In this document: positions 32,521-42,522 of the stretch, one piece after another
How positions within the stretch are numbered: the first letter of the stretch is position 1
Layout: the number at the start of each line of letters is the position of its first letter
From: Mytilus galloprovincialis
Taxonomy: Eukaryota; Mollusca; Bivalvia; Mytilida; Mytilidae
Direction: 5' to 3'
DNA length: 64,000 nt
Assembly: GCF_965363235.1 (NCBI RefSeq)
Contig: NC_134846.1
Location: forward strand, 61,059,121 to 61,123,120
The notes under the pieces: model-generated
What the model saw: the letters and a program-made list of their open reading frames with translations, nothing else
Databases searched by the model: none
What the model was told of the DNA's origin: nothing
Position numbers and translations under genes: made by a program

Positions 32521-34300
32521 AGTAATGATATGGACGTTTTCTTACTTTTTGATCGTCTTATAGATGTGTATTTTTGTAATGTGTGAATCATTTCGTTTTG
32601 TTGAAAGCAGGACATTTATCTATATTTAGGGGAGGAAGGAACACGCGAATGCAGTTCATGCCGTCCCTAGCATATTACGCGTGTGGCGACGTCAAATTAT
32701 GATAACGGACAAACTTGCAAGACATTTTCATTAATCCGTATTTTTTATAGATAACCCTGTAATCGTAATGCTATTTGGTGTACCAACTTCAACTTTAAAA
32801 GGACTTTTTTTTGGTATGGTTATCAAAGCCGAAAAATAATCTTCACGAAATCAAATCTCTGTTTTTTTGGCCGTAAAAGTTTTGTGAAGACATGAAAGTT
32901 TAACTCGGACATTTCTGCAAGACATTGCAAATCTATTGTTTTAAATTGAATATGTAGCTCAATTTATTTTTCAATTCGAATTTTGGGAGCTTACACCTAG
33001 TACAAAACGATCGTGCTTACAATTTAATGAATTATCTGTCAAAATTTATTTTTGAACTGAAATATTTTAAGTTTCCAAATTAACTTTCCGATGGGACATT
33101 TCCGTAAATCATATTCTTTTGAAAATATGTATGCAAATCTTAAAAGGAGACAGCCATGTTAACCAGTCCTGAAATATATCACGTCGTAGACTGTTCATGC
33201 AAAATTTCGAAGAGTTGCGTGGACATTTCGTGAATTGTTCGAGTTTTATGTTTCGAGTTTGTTACATGGGACAACGCTAAGTAAACGTTTTTTTTCGGAT
33301 AATCTTTGTCTTCCTAAGACTATGACTATTATATTTTTATTCTTTCCCTATCATAATGTGAAAATTCAAGAACCAATCTTTATTTTCATGTATAATTTGA
33401 AATATTTATTTCAGCATTTCTATAAAAATTTCCCCGTCATATATTTACTTAACGCTATTTTTCGTGCATGGTAGTAGCAATATCTAACGTTGCGTCCCCA
33501 GCCTATTTTAAAATAACATAGCTGAATAATGATCCCCAGTCAGTTAAAGTTCTAGATAGATTTAAAGTCTAATGTACGAACCATTCAATTTGAGGAGACA
33601 GTCTTAGATATTTGAGAGAAAAAAATTCACTCTGATTTTTGCCATGAACAAAAATTCTGACCGTATCTGGATTGAAAACAATAATCTTGTCCACTTTTTT
33701 GCAATAAGAAACTAAAATTTCCAACAGAATTATTTATCATTAATTAAATGAACATGATGAATAAAAACGGGCATTTTTTTTTTTTTTTTGACCCGACTGC
33801 AACCTGCCTGCTGGGTGTGGCCTTTATGTCTCCATTTGTCAGCCGTCATTCATAAATTCGTTGTCGTTTCAGACTCATGCTTAGCCTTTTGTTGAATAGG
33901 AACCCCTCACTTCCGTTAAGTTGTTGGGTGAAACATATTAACCAAACATTTGGATAAAAATTGCTTTTTTGTCTTTTCTATCTCGTGTCGGTCGTATTTT
34001 AAAATAGATCGAATAGCCCAGCGTATATCTTGTTAACAACAAGAAATCTGTGAGGTTATGATAACTTATTACTTACAACAAACCATGTCTATTTTTTACT
34101 GACAAGTGCAACATCAAATTTATCAGTAGATAGCTTTGGATCCGTACTATCATTTTATGTTAGACAATTAATAGGGAGAATACAGCATAAAAAATAACCA
34201 ACCCTAACACTTTACACCAACTACAAAAAATACATGCCCAACGCCAGGAACAGTCCAAAAAATGCATATTACACTTATTCTATATTTTTAGCCCCAAAAA
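32521..34300. other. Interior of the hAT-like element, no coding signal
   Basis: AT-rich with T runs. A Mytilus-type ACCTGCCTGCTGGGTGTGGC fragment near 33804 resembles 53497. ORFs here (for example 33235-33474) lack domains. I find no transposase. Confidence 0.5.
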
Positions 34301-35144
34301 GGTCCCAAAATTTTTCCGCCTCGCTCCGTTCGGCGATCTTGGAAAAATTCGCCCCCTTTTCCAAATTCCTGGATCCGCCCCTGTTTATGACCACAAAAGG
34401 AAGGTTGGGATTGATTTTGGGAGTTTTAGTCCCAACAGTTTAGGAATTAGGGGCCAAAAGTGTCCAAAATTAAACTTTGTTTGATTTCTTTCATCAAAAA
34501 TTAAATTATTGGGGTTATTTGATATGCCGAATCTAACCGTGTATATAGATTCTTAATTTTTGGTCCCGTTTTCAAATTGGTCTACATTAAGGTCCAAAGG
34601 GTCCAAAATTAAAGTTAGTTTGGTTTAACAAAAATTGAATTCTTGAGGTTCTTTGATCATGTACTTAGATGTTTGACTTTGGGCCCAGTTTTCAATTTGG
34701 TCAAAAATTAAACTTTGTTTGATTTCAACAAAAATTGAATGTATGGGGTTCTTCGATATGCCGAATCTAACCATGTATTTAGATTTTTGATATTTGGGCC
34801 CGTTATCAAATTGGTCCACATTAAGGTCTAAAGGGTTCAAAATTAAACTTTATTTGATTTCATCAAAAATTGAATTCTTGGGGTTCTTTGATATGCTGTA
34901 TCTAACCATGTATTTAGATTTTGGATATTGGACCATAATAGGTAAATGTCCAATTTAAAATTTTTAACATTAGACCACATTCATTCTGTGTCAGAAACCT
35001 ATTGCAGCGTCAAATATTAATCACAACACAAATTCAGAGCTGAATCAAGCTTGAATGGTGTGTCCATACTTGCCCCAACTGTTCAGGGTTCGACCTCTGC
35101 GGTCGTATCAAGCTGCGCCCTGCGGAGCATTTTATTTTTCTTGT

Positions 35145-35315
35145 TTGAATGGTTTTACACTTGTAATTTTTGGGGCCCTTTATAGCTTGCTGTTCGGTGT
35201 GAGCCAAGGCTCCGTGTTGAAGGCCGTACTTTGACCTATAATGGTTTACTTTTACAAATTGTGACTTCGATGGAGAGTTGTCTCATGGTACTTATACCAC
35301 ATCTTTTTATATCTA
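35145..35315 (+). repeat. Penelope-like retroelement tail end, copy C
   Basis: Last 170 bp of the common tail: GAATGGTTTTACACTTGTAA, GGGGCCCTTTATAGCTTGCT, CCGTGTTGAAGGCCGTACTT, ATGGAGAGTTGTCTCATGG. With 29338-29595 it brackets copies B1/B2. About 0.5 kb of the tail present in copies A and B is missing between them. Confidence 0.8.
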
Positions 35316-35514
35316 TGTAACGTTATATAAATTTTATGCATTCACGATTCCAACCATCTGTATTAATCTTACATAAAATGTCAGCTCTAAGACTTGTCAC
35401 GGAATAGAAGTTCCTTCGTAATATAAGTTCCAAAGGGAATGATACTGGTGGATATTTCATTATTTGAACAACATGATACAACCGTGTGTTCATTTTTATT
35501 GGAATGCGATTAGA
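35316..35514. other. Unassigned
   Basis: No recognised feature; a minus-strand ORF (35323-35544) without a domain. Confidence 0.4.
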
Positions 35515-35795
35515 CAGAATGAAACTAGAATCTGGAGTATCCAAGGATCATTTCTAGGACCCCAGTTTCTTTGTTTTTACATATACAACCTACGCTGAAG
35601 GTCCACGCTAAACAACAAGACTGTTTGCGGATGATGCTGTTGTCTACTTGACCACTTCCTCAGACGACCTCAGACAACGAATACCACGAACTACAAGAAT
35701 TCCTAGACAAACTGCTGAAATTGGAAAATGTTTGGAAAATGGAGTTCCATTATCAGATTAGACCCTCTCCCCAATCCAGACCATCATCATACATC
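35515..35795 (+). pseudogene. LINE reverse transcriptase fragment
   Basis: Reads, with frame changes, as FLGPQFLCFYIYNL then LFADDAVVYLTTSSDD-like (GCGGATGATGCTGTTGTCTA at 35626), and LQEFLDKLLKLENVWKMEFH (35690-35752). The F-A-D-D-x-V-V-Y box is the reverse transcriptase catalytic motif of Jockey/CR1-type LINEs. Here the first residue of the box is changed in the direct frame. Heavily decayed. Confidence 0.65.
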
Positions 35796-36303
35796 ATTAT
35801 ATGTACATGTGTATATATTTTGAATTTCAATCAAACCTAAAACTATTGCCCTCAGGAAAACACTTCTCAAACATTTTACTCTTTTTTCAAAATAGCTGAC
35901 TATGCGGTATGGGCTTTGTACATTGTTGAAGGATAAGTATATGGCAAATAATATTATAAATTTTGAAGAATGGACAAAACTTGGGAAATTATTTATTGTG
36001 ATTTAAAAAAAAATGAATACAGATACATGTATTATAATCAGTGCTCCAGATAGAAATTAAAAGTGGTAGGGTGCCAATGGAGGGCATGGCACTTTTTTTA
36101 GGATAGGAAAAGGCACTGCTTATTTTTTTGTCTGTTTTTCTGTGTGTATCTACCTTGGCTTTTTACCACGAGTTCACATTGTTTTTTTAACTGTATATGT
36201 TGACAATGATTAAAGATGCATAAGTTGTTGTTTTGATTATTTAATCTATAAAATTTGCATTAGAAAAATAATTTCAGCATTACAACTAACTCTGAACGAT
36301 AGT
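35796..36303. other. Unassigned with a dispersed-repeat end
   Basis: AATAGCTGACTATGCGGTAT (35892) is a mussel-type 3' repeat block also seen at 53138. The rest is AT-rich. Confidence 0.45.
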
Positions 36304-36524
36304 TTTAAAGATTCTTTTGAACTACAATAAAATTATCAATAAAAACATTCTAGTGTCATCATATATAAGATCTTTCCTTAATCTTTCCTTTGCCAACAAA
36401 GGTATCGATGGCGTCAACTTAGGCAATATCCTTCATCATGAATTAGTTCAATCGAAAATACCTCCTTATTTCAAAGACCAGTCTGTCTGTACCAATCATT
36501 TCTTATACCTATACCAAACCTATT

Positions 36525-36941
36525 GCAACTAAAATTTTCAATTACAAACACGTTTTGCAGGATCTCGATATTGACGACTTCAAGTCTAAACCTCCTGATT
36601 GCACTTGTGCTAGTTCCCAATTCACATATAATCCTGCTGGCCACGTTATTACCGGTGACCTCAACATTGTTAATAACACTTCTCTACGAAATGTGTTATC
36701 GAAAGGTCCGAAATATCGTGAGCCTAAATCCATCAATTGGAAATACAACTTTAAAATTTTGATGGATTCAGTTGAGGATTATGCCAGGCAATGGGCTAAT
36801 CGCGAGAATGGGTCTATCAATGCCCATGCTACGTCAATCTTTAAAGACCCAAATGTTGCAAAACACCTATCCTACCTCCATGACAAATATGTTGTTGTCC
36901 CCGCAGATAATGCCCCCAAACAACATCGTTTGTGTATGTAA
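36525..36941 (+). pseudogene. Penelope-like element, N-terminal part of polyprotein
   Basis: Open segment with IFNYKHVLQDLDIDDFKSKP-like start, CTCASSQFTYNPAGHVITGD, LSKGPKYREPKSINWKYNF, DDSVEDYARQW-like and LSYLHDKYVVVPADNAP. The ADKAP-like box precedes the polymerase core in this family. It ends in a stop after a frameshift (QHRLCM); the next frame continues VCKTHYINCLINELGIDNS. Confidence 0.65.
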
Positions 36942-37242
36942 AACTCATTACATTAACTGCTTGATAAACGAATTAGGTATTGACAATTCAATTTAGAGTA
37001 CATACAATCTAACTCTCTTTCATCTTGTAACAGTATTAAAACATTTGACTTTTCTACTCTGTACACTAGTATTCCACATTTCAAACTAAAAGACAAATTG
37101 AAAGAGTTGGTATTGCTTTGCTTCGTAAAAAAGAATGGCCAATGTAGATACAAGTATCTTGTCTTAGGGAGGGATAAATCCTACTTTGTAAAGGATCACT
37201 CTGATTCGAACCAAAAAATTCTCTGAAACTGATATTATAAAG

Positions 37243-37884
37243 ATGCTTGATTTCTTGATTGACAACATATTTGTTACGTTCGGAGGACGTGTTTTTCAAC
37301 AGACACTCGGCATTCCAATGGGAACAAACTGTGCCCCTCTACTTGCCGACTTGTTTCTTTATTATTATGAGGCTGACTTCATGCAGGAACTTCTTAGGAA
37401 GAAAGATAAGAAGTTAGCAATATCCTTTAACTCTACTTTTCGCTATATAGATGATGTTCTTTCACTAAATAATTCAAAATTTGGTGACTATGTGGAACGC
37501 ATCTATCCAATCGAGCTAGAGATAAAGGATACTACAGATACAGTTAAGTCGGCCTCATATCTTGACTTACATCTAGAAATTGACAATGAGGGTCGGTTGA
37601 AAACAAAACTTTACGACAAAAGAGATGATTTCAGCTTTCCAATTGTGAACTTTCCATTTCTAAGTAGCAACATTCCAGCAGCACCTGCATACGGGGTATA
37701 TATCTCCCAATTGATACGATATTCCCGTGCTTGCATTTCCTATCATGATTTTCTTGATAGAGGGTTGCTGCTCACAAGGAATCTATTAAACCAAGAGTTC
37801 CAAATGGTGAAGTTGAAATCATCCCTTCGTAAATTTTACGGACGCCATCACGAGTTGATTGACCGTTATGGAATAACCGTTTGA
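37243..37884 (+). pseudogene. Penelope-like reverse transcriptase core
   Basis: 213 open residues. The palm motif LGIPMGTNCAPLLADLFLYY is followed by the catalytic FRYIDDVLSLNN (D-D present, near residues 69-72). Then come LEIKDTTDTVKSASYLDLHL and FPIVNFPFL...YGVYISQLIRYSRA as in 16386-16856. The catalytic box is intact, but the N-terminal part is out of frame and the protein ends at ITV*. Upstream, FSTLYTSIPHFKLKDKLKEL-like sequence is visible across frames at 37040-37110. Confidence 0.75.
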
Positions 37885-38219
37885 AAAATGATATCGGATA
37901 TGTTCCTTACGTCGTATCTACAATCCCTTTCCCTTTAATGAATGTGAACTACCGAATTAGACTATTTACCGGATTTGTTATCATATAAGCAACACGACGG
38001 GTGCCGCATGTGGAGCAGGATATGCTTACCCTTCCGGAGCACCTGAGATCACCTCTAGTTTTTTGGTGGGGTTCGTGTTGTTTATTTTTTAGTTTTTTAT
38101 GTTGTGTCGTGTGTGCTGAATTGTTTGTTTGTCTTTTTCATTTTTAGCCATGGCGTTGTCAGTTTGTTTTAGATTTATGAGTTTGACTGTCCCTTTGGTA
38201 TCTTTCGTCCCTCTTTTAT

Positions 38220-38357
38220 AGACGTGCATTAATAGTAAATTTCTATTTGACAACTATCTGGACTCTTATAATATCAAGTTACAACCCAAGATATATATCA
38301 TTTACTTGATGAAATATATATGGAACTATGGAACGCCATGACTGCCTTATGTTAATG
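38220..38357. other. Short spacer
   Basis: AT-rich spacer, nothing recognised. Confidence 0.4.
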
Positions 38358-38802
38358 ATCAGCATTATATGCAGTGCTCACAACATTATATGCAGTGCTC
38401 ACAACATTATATGAAGTGCTCACAACATTATACGCAGTGGTCCAAACATTATATGCAGTGCTCACAACATTATATGAAGTGTTCACAACATTATAAGCAG
38501 TGGTCCAAACATTATATGCAGTGATCACAACATTATATGAAGTGCTCTCGACATTATGTGAAGTGCTCACACCATTATATGAAGTGCTCACAACATTATA
38601 CGCAGTGGTCCAAACATTACATGCAGTGCTCACAACATTATATGAAGTGTTCACAACATTATACGCAGCGGTCCAAACATTATATGCAGTGATCACAACA
38701 TTATATGAAGGGCTCGCGACATTATGTGAAGTGCTCACAACATTATATGAAGAGCTCACAACATTATATGAAGTGCTCACGACATTATATGAAGTAATAT
38801 AG
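38358..38802. repeat. 21-bp minisatellite with 168-bp higher-order unit
   Basis: About 21 copies of ACATTATATGAAGTGCTCACA. Variants (GCAGTGGTCCAA, GAAGTGTTCACA, GCAGTGATCACA, TGTGAAGTGCTC) recur in the same order, so that eight units form a 168-bp block present twice (38425-38592 and 38593-38760). Because 21 is a multiple of 3, both strands are open (YNVVSTAYNVW on one, LYEVLTTLYAV on the other). I regard these frames as artefacts. Confidence 0.9.
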
Positions 38803-39358
38803 GTAGATTTTATTTGTCCTCATCTGTATTAGATACAAGAATGTGCATTTTTATTATTGTGACACTAATACAGTACAGTAGAAACTAACTTTCAGAATTA
38901 ACAGTAAATAAAATAATATATATCAGTGAGCGTCAACCCAACAAGCCTGAGATGGAATTTCAACGGTTCCAGCCAAACAAAAAATATAGGTCACCATTTA
39001 CAAGTCATAGATATTGTAAATATGGCCTTTTGTGTCTTTCTTTGTACATTTACATACCCAGCTATTTGTTTTATAGTTGCTTTATAAGTATTACACTTTT
39101 TAATATTTTTTCTAGAAATAGTAAAATGCATTTGAATTGAAATAACAATTTTCTTCTCAATTTGTATTTCTTTTCAGATGTACAGGTAGTAAAATATATC
39201 ACAGTATAGTTATGTGATTGTTGTTTTACGCTTCAGGGTGAAATACTAGTTACTGCATGTGTCATTGAGATGAAGAACTGCAACAAAAGTACTATTTGTT
39301 TTCCTACGTAAGGTTGTACAAGATGTGTCATGATGCAGTACATCACATACCTTAATGT
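38803..39358. other. Unassigned AT-rich stretch
   Basis: No gene or repeat recognised. Confidence 0.45.
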
Positions 39359-39960
39359 TTATACGACCGTCAAAATTTTGACGGGATTATGGTATACAAA
39401 TGTAGGGCGTCCGTCTGTCCGTCTGTCCGGCGTAAACATGTCGCACCATAACTTGAGAACGACTTATCCAAATTTCATGAAACTTAATACAGTTCTTCCT
39501 TATGATGGTCAAACAATCTGTATACTTTTTGGTGAAAATAAGATGAAAACTTTTTGAGTTTCGGGACTTTGTCACTAAAACGGGGGGGGGGGTTCACATG
39601 TCGCGCTGTATCTCAAAAAAACAATTTATGATAATTGCTTTAAACTTTACACACTTTTAAGTTATATTAATCAAAAGATCTGTTAATTTTTTGGGGATGA
39701 TTCAAAATTTTATTTTTGTCAATTCAAAATTTTATTTTAAAAATATTGATTTAAAAAAGGGGGGGGGGGGGGCTTTCACATGTCAAGCTGTATCTCAAAA
39801 ACAATTCATGATTATTGTTCAAAACTTTACCCACTTCTTTGTTATATTTATCTTAAGATCTGTATACGTTTTGATGCATTCCCCATTTCCGTTCTCAATT
39901 ACATTTTTGAAGTTTTGTCTAATAACTAAAATGATGATACGCAGCTTTGTATCTCATCCA
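39359..39960. mobile_element. Hairpin-started tandem-repeat element, related family
   Basis: Begins TTTATACGACCGTC with a perfect 18-bp palindrome CCGTCAAAATTTTGACGG (39367-39384), then CGTCCGTCTGTCCGTCTGTC. Two or three core repeats of about 180-195 bp follow, each with a G run, CACATGTC-GCTGTATCTCAAAAA and TTTAAACTTTACACACTT (39590 and 39765). The head resembles the (GTC)n family, but the core repeats differ. Confidence 0.65.
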
Positions 39961-41439
39961 AAGTTCAGGCTTCAATTATGCTTTTAACTCGATTTGTATG
40001 CTTGGTTCAGTGTGCAGAATTATTGTGAGAAGAACATAAGTTTAGTCTGTCTTAAAGCAACTGTGTTTGTACTTAATTGAATAGTGAATTATTTAAAGTT
40101 AACACATTAAACTCTTAAGATAGTGGGAAAACTGGTAAATCAAATAGAACTTTGTAAAGTTTGGCGCGTTCTCCGTAAGGAATCTGTTTGAGTGTAAGAG
40201 TTTACGACAACAGCGAATGTGCTAGTAAATAGAAACAATGAATACAGGTACATTTGTGTGACAGTGTCAATGTCAAGAGAAGTTGGACCTGTTTGCTTGA
40301 GTCCTAACCCGTATAAGTTGTGTTTAAGAGATAAAAGAACACAAATGAAAATACTTTAATACAGAAACAAAGTTTGTTGTATCATGAATCTGCAATTACA
40401 TATATATGATGATGCTATATTATCGCTTATTTAAATAGAACATATATGATGGCTATTTGTAAATGATTGGTAGTCATTTGTTTGTATTATGCCCAGTGGC
40501 AAACGTCTCATGACTTTATTAAGGTGGAAACTTTGATGAAAATGAATGAAATGTACCACCAGAATGATATCGAACTTAGAATGTTCGAGCTAATTCTTAC
40601 AGCACATTTTGTCCATTTTTGTCTTTTTTACGTTTTAAATCATCACCGATTGAACAATTTTACTTCATATATCGATGTTATAAACTTAAACTCGCCAATT
40701 TTGGAGTTTATTTAAGAAATGAATGCTTCTTTTTGTAACTTCATTGGGGTGTAAAAGCGTTGACCGAAGTGCATTTTGTATATGAAGCGCGAAAGCAATT
40801 TTTAGCTAGGATCCTGAAAACACGATTTTTCTCAAGTTTGTATTTAATTAAACTATGCACTTTATTGTGGGACCTGTGTCATCATCAGAGGTAAATTTTA
40901 TTGTGTAATGAAGTTGCTTAAAGAATAACGCGAGATTGCAGTGTAACCAATCAGAATGACGTATCATAATGAAACACACATCTATCAAATGTCTAATGTA
41001 ATTATTATCATAGTCTCTCTGTATGGTAAATATGACAAATATGACACTTTTTACAGTTCAATTTGATTGTATCCGAAACCTAATTACGTGAAAATTATTC
41101 TTTATGATGAGAGACAGCCCTGCTGATGACATTTCCTATTTAGTGTTATCTGTTTCTGTAATCATACTCAAAAGAAAGAGTTGTTCAAATAACTCGTCAA
41201 CGATTCTACAAATTAGTGTCTGAATTAGGGCGGGTGGGAAGGGGTATAATTGCATCCATTTTCCCTATTCTTTGTATATTTTGTCCATTACTCCCTCCAT
41301 AATATTAATATTTTAGCACCTCATTTTTTGGCTCATTTTTCTATTCTTTATACTTTTGCCATTATTCTCTTGTTCTGTAAACCTCCATTCACACCCTGCT
41401 GAAGTTGGACTATTGGGGTGTCGGACAAATAATATATAA
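39961..41439. other. Intergenic, nothing recognised
   Basis: AT-rich DNA. The 82-residue ORF at 40467-40715 has no domain or conserved pattern. No RNA gene or known repeat seen. Confidence 0.5.
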
Positions 41440-41640
41440 ATCAGAATGTGTCCCAAGTACACGGATGCCCCATCCGCACTATCATTTTCTATGTTCAGTG
41501 GACCGTGAAAATGGGATAAGATCTTTAATTTGACAGTAAAATTAGAAAGATCATATCATAGGGAACATGTTTACCAAGTTTCAAGTCGATTAGACTTCAA
41601 CTTCATCAAAAACTACTTCGACCAAAAACTTGGAGAACGT
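41440..41640. repeat. Dispersed mussel-type repeat (TGTCCCAAGTACACGGATGC)
   Basis: Contains GTGTCCCAAGTACACGGATG, CACTATCATTTTCTATGTTC, AGTGGACCGTGAAAATGGG and ACTTCAACTTCATCAAAAAC, a block I know as a dispersed mussel repeat. The 120-residue ORF at 41530-41892 begins inside it and is not a gene. Confidence 0.65.
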
Positions 41641-42513
41641 ACGTTTAATGGGCTCTGGAAACTGGATATACCCCTGTACAATACTGCACATAGAATAATT
41701 TGCATAAGGAACGGTTCTTTCTCTTTATCTTGTCTAGATTGTGGTGCAAATTCGTCTATCATATTTCGTATCTTTATATGTTGTTGTTTGCAATTTGATA
41801 ATTATCAAGAAAACGCGAATAGCTGGGTGACAACTATAAAATTGCTTATTATAATGGGCATGGAACGACTCTGTCCCTTAATTGTTTGTTAAAATTACAC
41901 GGAATTTCTGCCAAAAGCTTAAGTGGGAACATAGAATCTTCAGTTGCATAGTATTCGGTCAGATAATCGGCGAATTCGACACATCTCTTATCTTAATTCC
42001 TGCCTCATATTATTAAGAAATCATTTTTTAATATTAGAAAATCATTTTTTAATATTAATAAATAGTGTTTTTCATTTTTTTAATGTTAAAAAATGATTTT
42101 CTAATATTAGAAAATAGCTCTTTTTGTCCACTTTGGCTTGTCATACAGGAATAACATATTACAGTATATGTTCCTAACGGAATAAATGGTATACAATATT
42201 TGTTCCAACAAGAATATACATAATGACATTGTTTATAACAAAGTTTCCAATGGAACTTCTGTTAGGTGGAACAGGATGTACGTTGAGAACCTGAGAGCTA
42301 CCAAGCCCTTTGATTTATTACTTAACGCACTTGTTGTTTTATGGTAGTTGGCGTGACCATGTAAAGGGAAGTAAATCGGGCGATGAACACCAACAGAGAT
42401 AAAACAAAAAAAAAACTGTTATCGTTCAGGTAGTAGAAGCCATTATTTTGTTCTCATTTCACTTCTTTCAAGGATTTGTAACTATACAAATCTTTAAAAA
42501 GTTAAACAAATCC
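41641..42513. other. Intergenic with a 29-bp inverted repeat
   Basis: TAATATTAGAAAATCATTTT... (42029-42057) and its inverse (42081-42109) differ at one position, with a 23-nt loop. Around 42470 AAGGATTTGTAACTATACAA plus AAATCCTT forms a small palindrome like that at 13793. Remainder unassigned. Confidence 0.55.
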
Positions 42514-42522
42514 TTGCTTCTT

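Larger units (their letters stand above)
31250..34383. mobile_element. 3.1-kb hAT-like element nested in copy B2
   Basis: Begins CAGTGGCGGATCCAG and ends CTGGATCCGCCCCTG, inverted with one mismatch. It is flanked by TTTAT on both sides (31245-31249, 34384-34388). The uninterrupted target is visible 170 bp upstream (AAGGTTTATGACCACAAAAG at 31079). Near its right end a CGCCTCGCTCCGTTCGGCG block is present. No transposase could be read. Inside lie a 164-bp hairpin and a CpG/CRE-containing segment with an ATG. The 5-bp duplication is short for hAT, so the superfamily is tentative. Confidence 0.8.
30948..35133 (+). mobile_element. Hairpin-ended tandem-repeat element, copy B2, split by a nested element
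   Basis: Starts ATACGACCGAATTTTTGCAG / TCGTAT, GGTATGACGTTGG and (GTC)n. It has two 160-bp core repeats to 31249, then a 3134-bp nested insertion, and resumes at 34384 in the middle of a core unit (TTTATGACCACAAAAGGAAG). About four 120-bp GGTCCAAAATTAAACTTTGT units follow (34460-34930), and then the terminus TTCGACCTCTGCGGTCGTAT, GCGCCCTGCGGAGCATTTT. No coding sequence of its own. Confidence 0.8.
36304..38219 (+). mobile_element. Penelope-like retroelement relic, longest copy
   Basis: Broken coding segments in three frames (36317-36532, 36525-36941, 36940-37240, 37243-37884), then a tail (ACGACGGGTGCCGCATGTGG, GGTATCTTTCGTCCCTCTTT). The polymerase region has the order seen in Penelope-like RTs. 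A stretch between GIDNS (about 36990) and the TFDFSTLYTS-like block (about 37040) is deleted relative to what the family needs. Stops and frameshifts make it inactive. Class is inferred from motifs; no GIY-YIG endonuclease is visible. Confidence 0.7.

Noticed and set aside
36542..36748. Minus-strand ORF opposite the Penelope-like coding segment
   Set aside because: Antisense shadow of the plus-strand reverse transcriptase relic.
38352..38802. 142- and 100-residue repetitive ORFs on both strands
   Set aside because: A 21-bp minisatellite leaves all units in frame on both strands; no start context or domain.
41530..41892. 120-residue plus-strand ORF
   Set aside because: Begins inside a dispersed repeat and runs into unique DNA; no domain, no splice signals.
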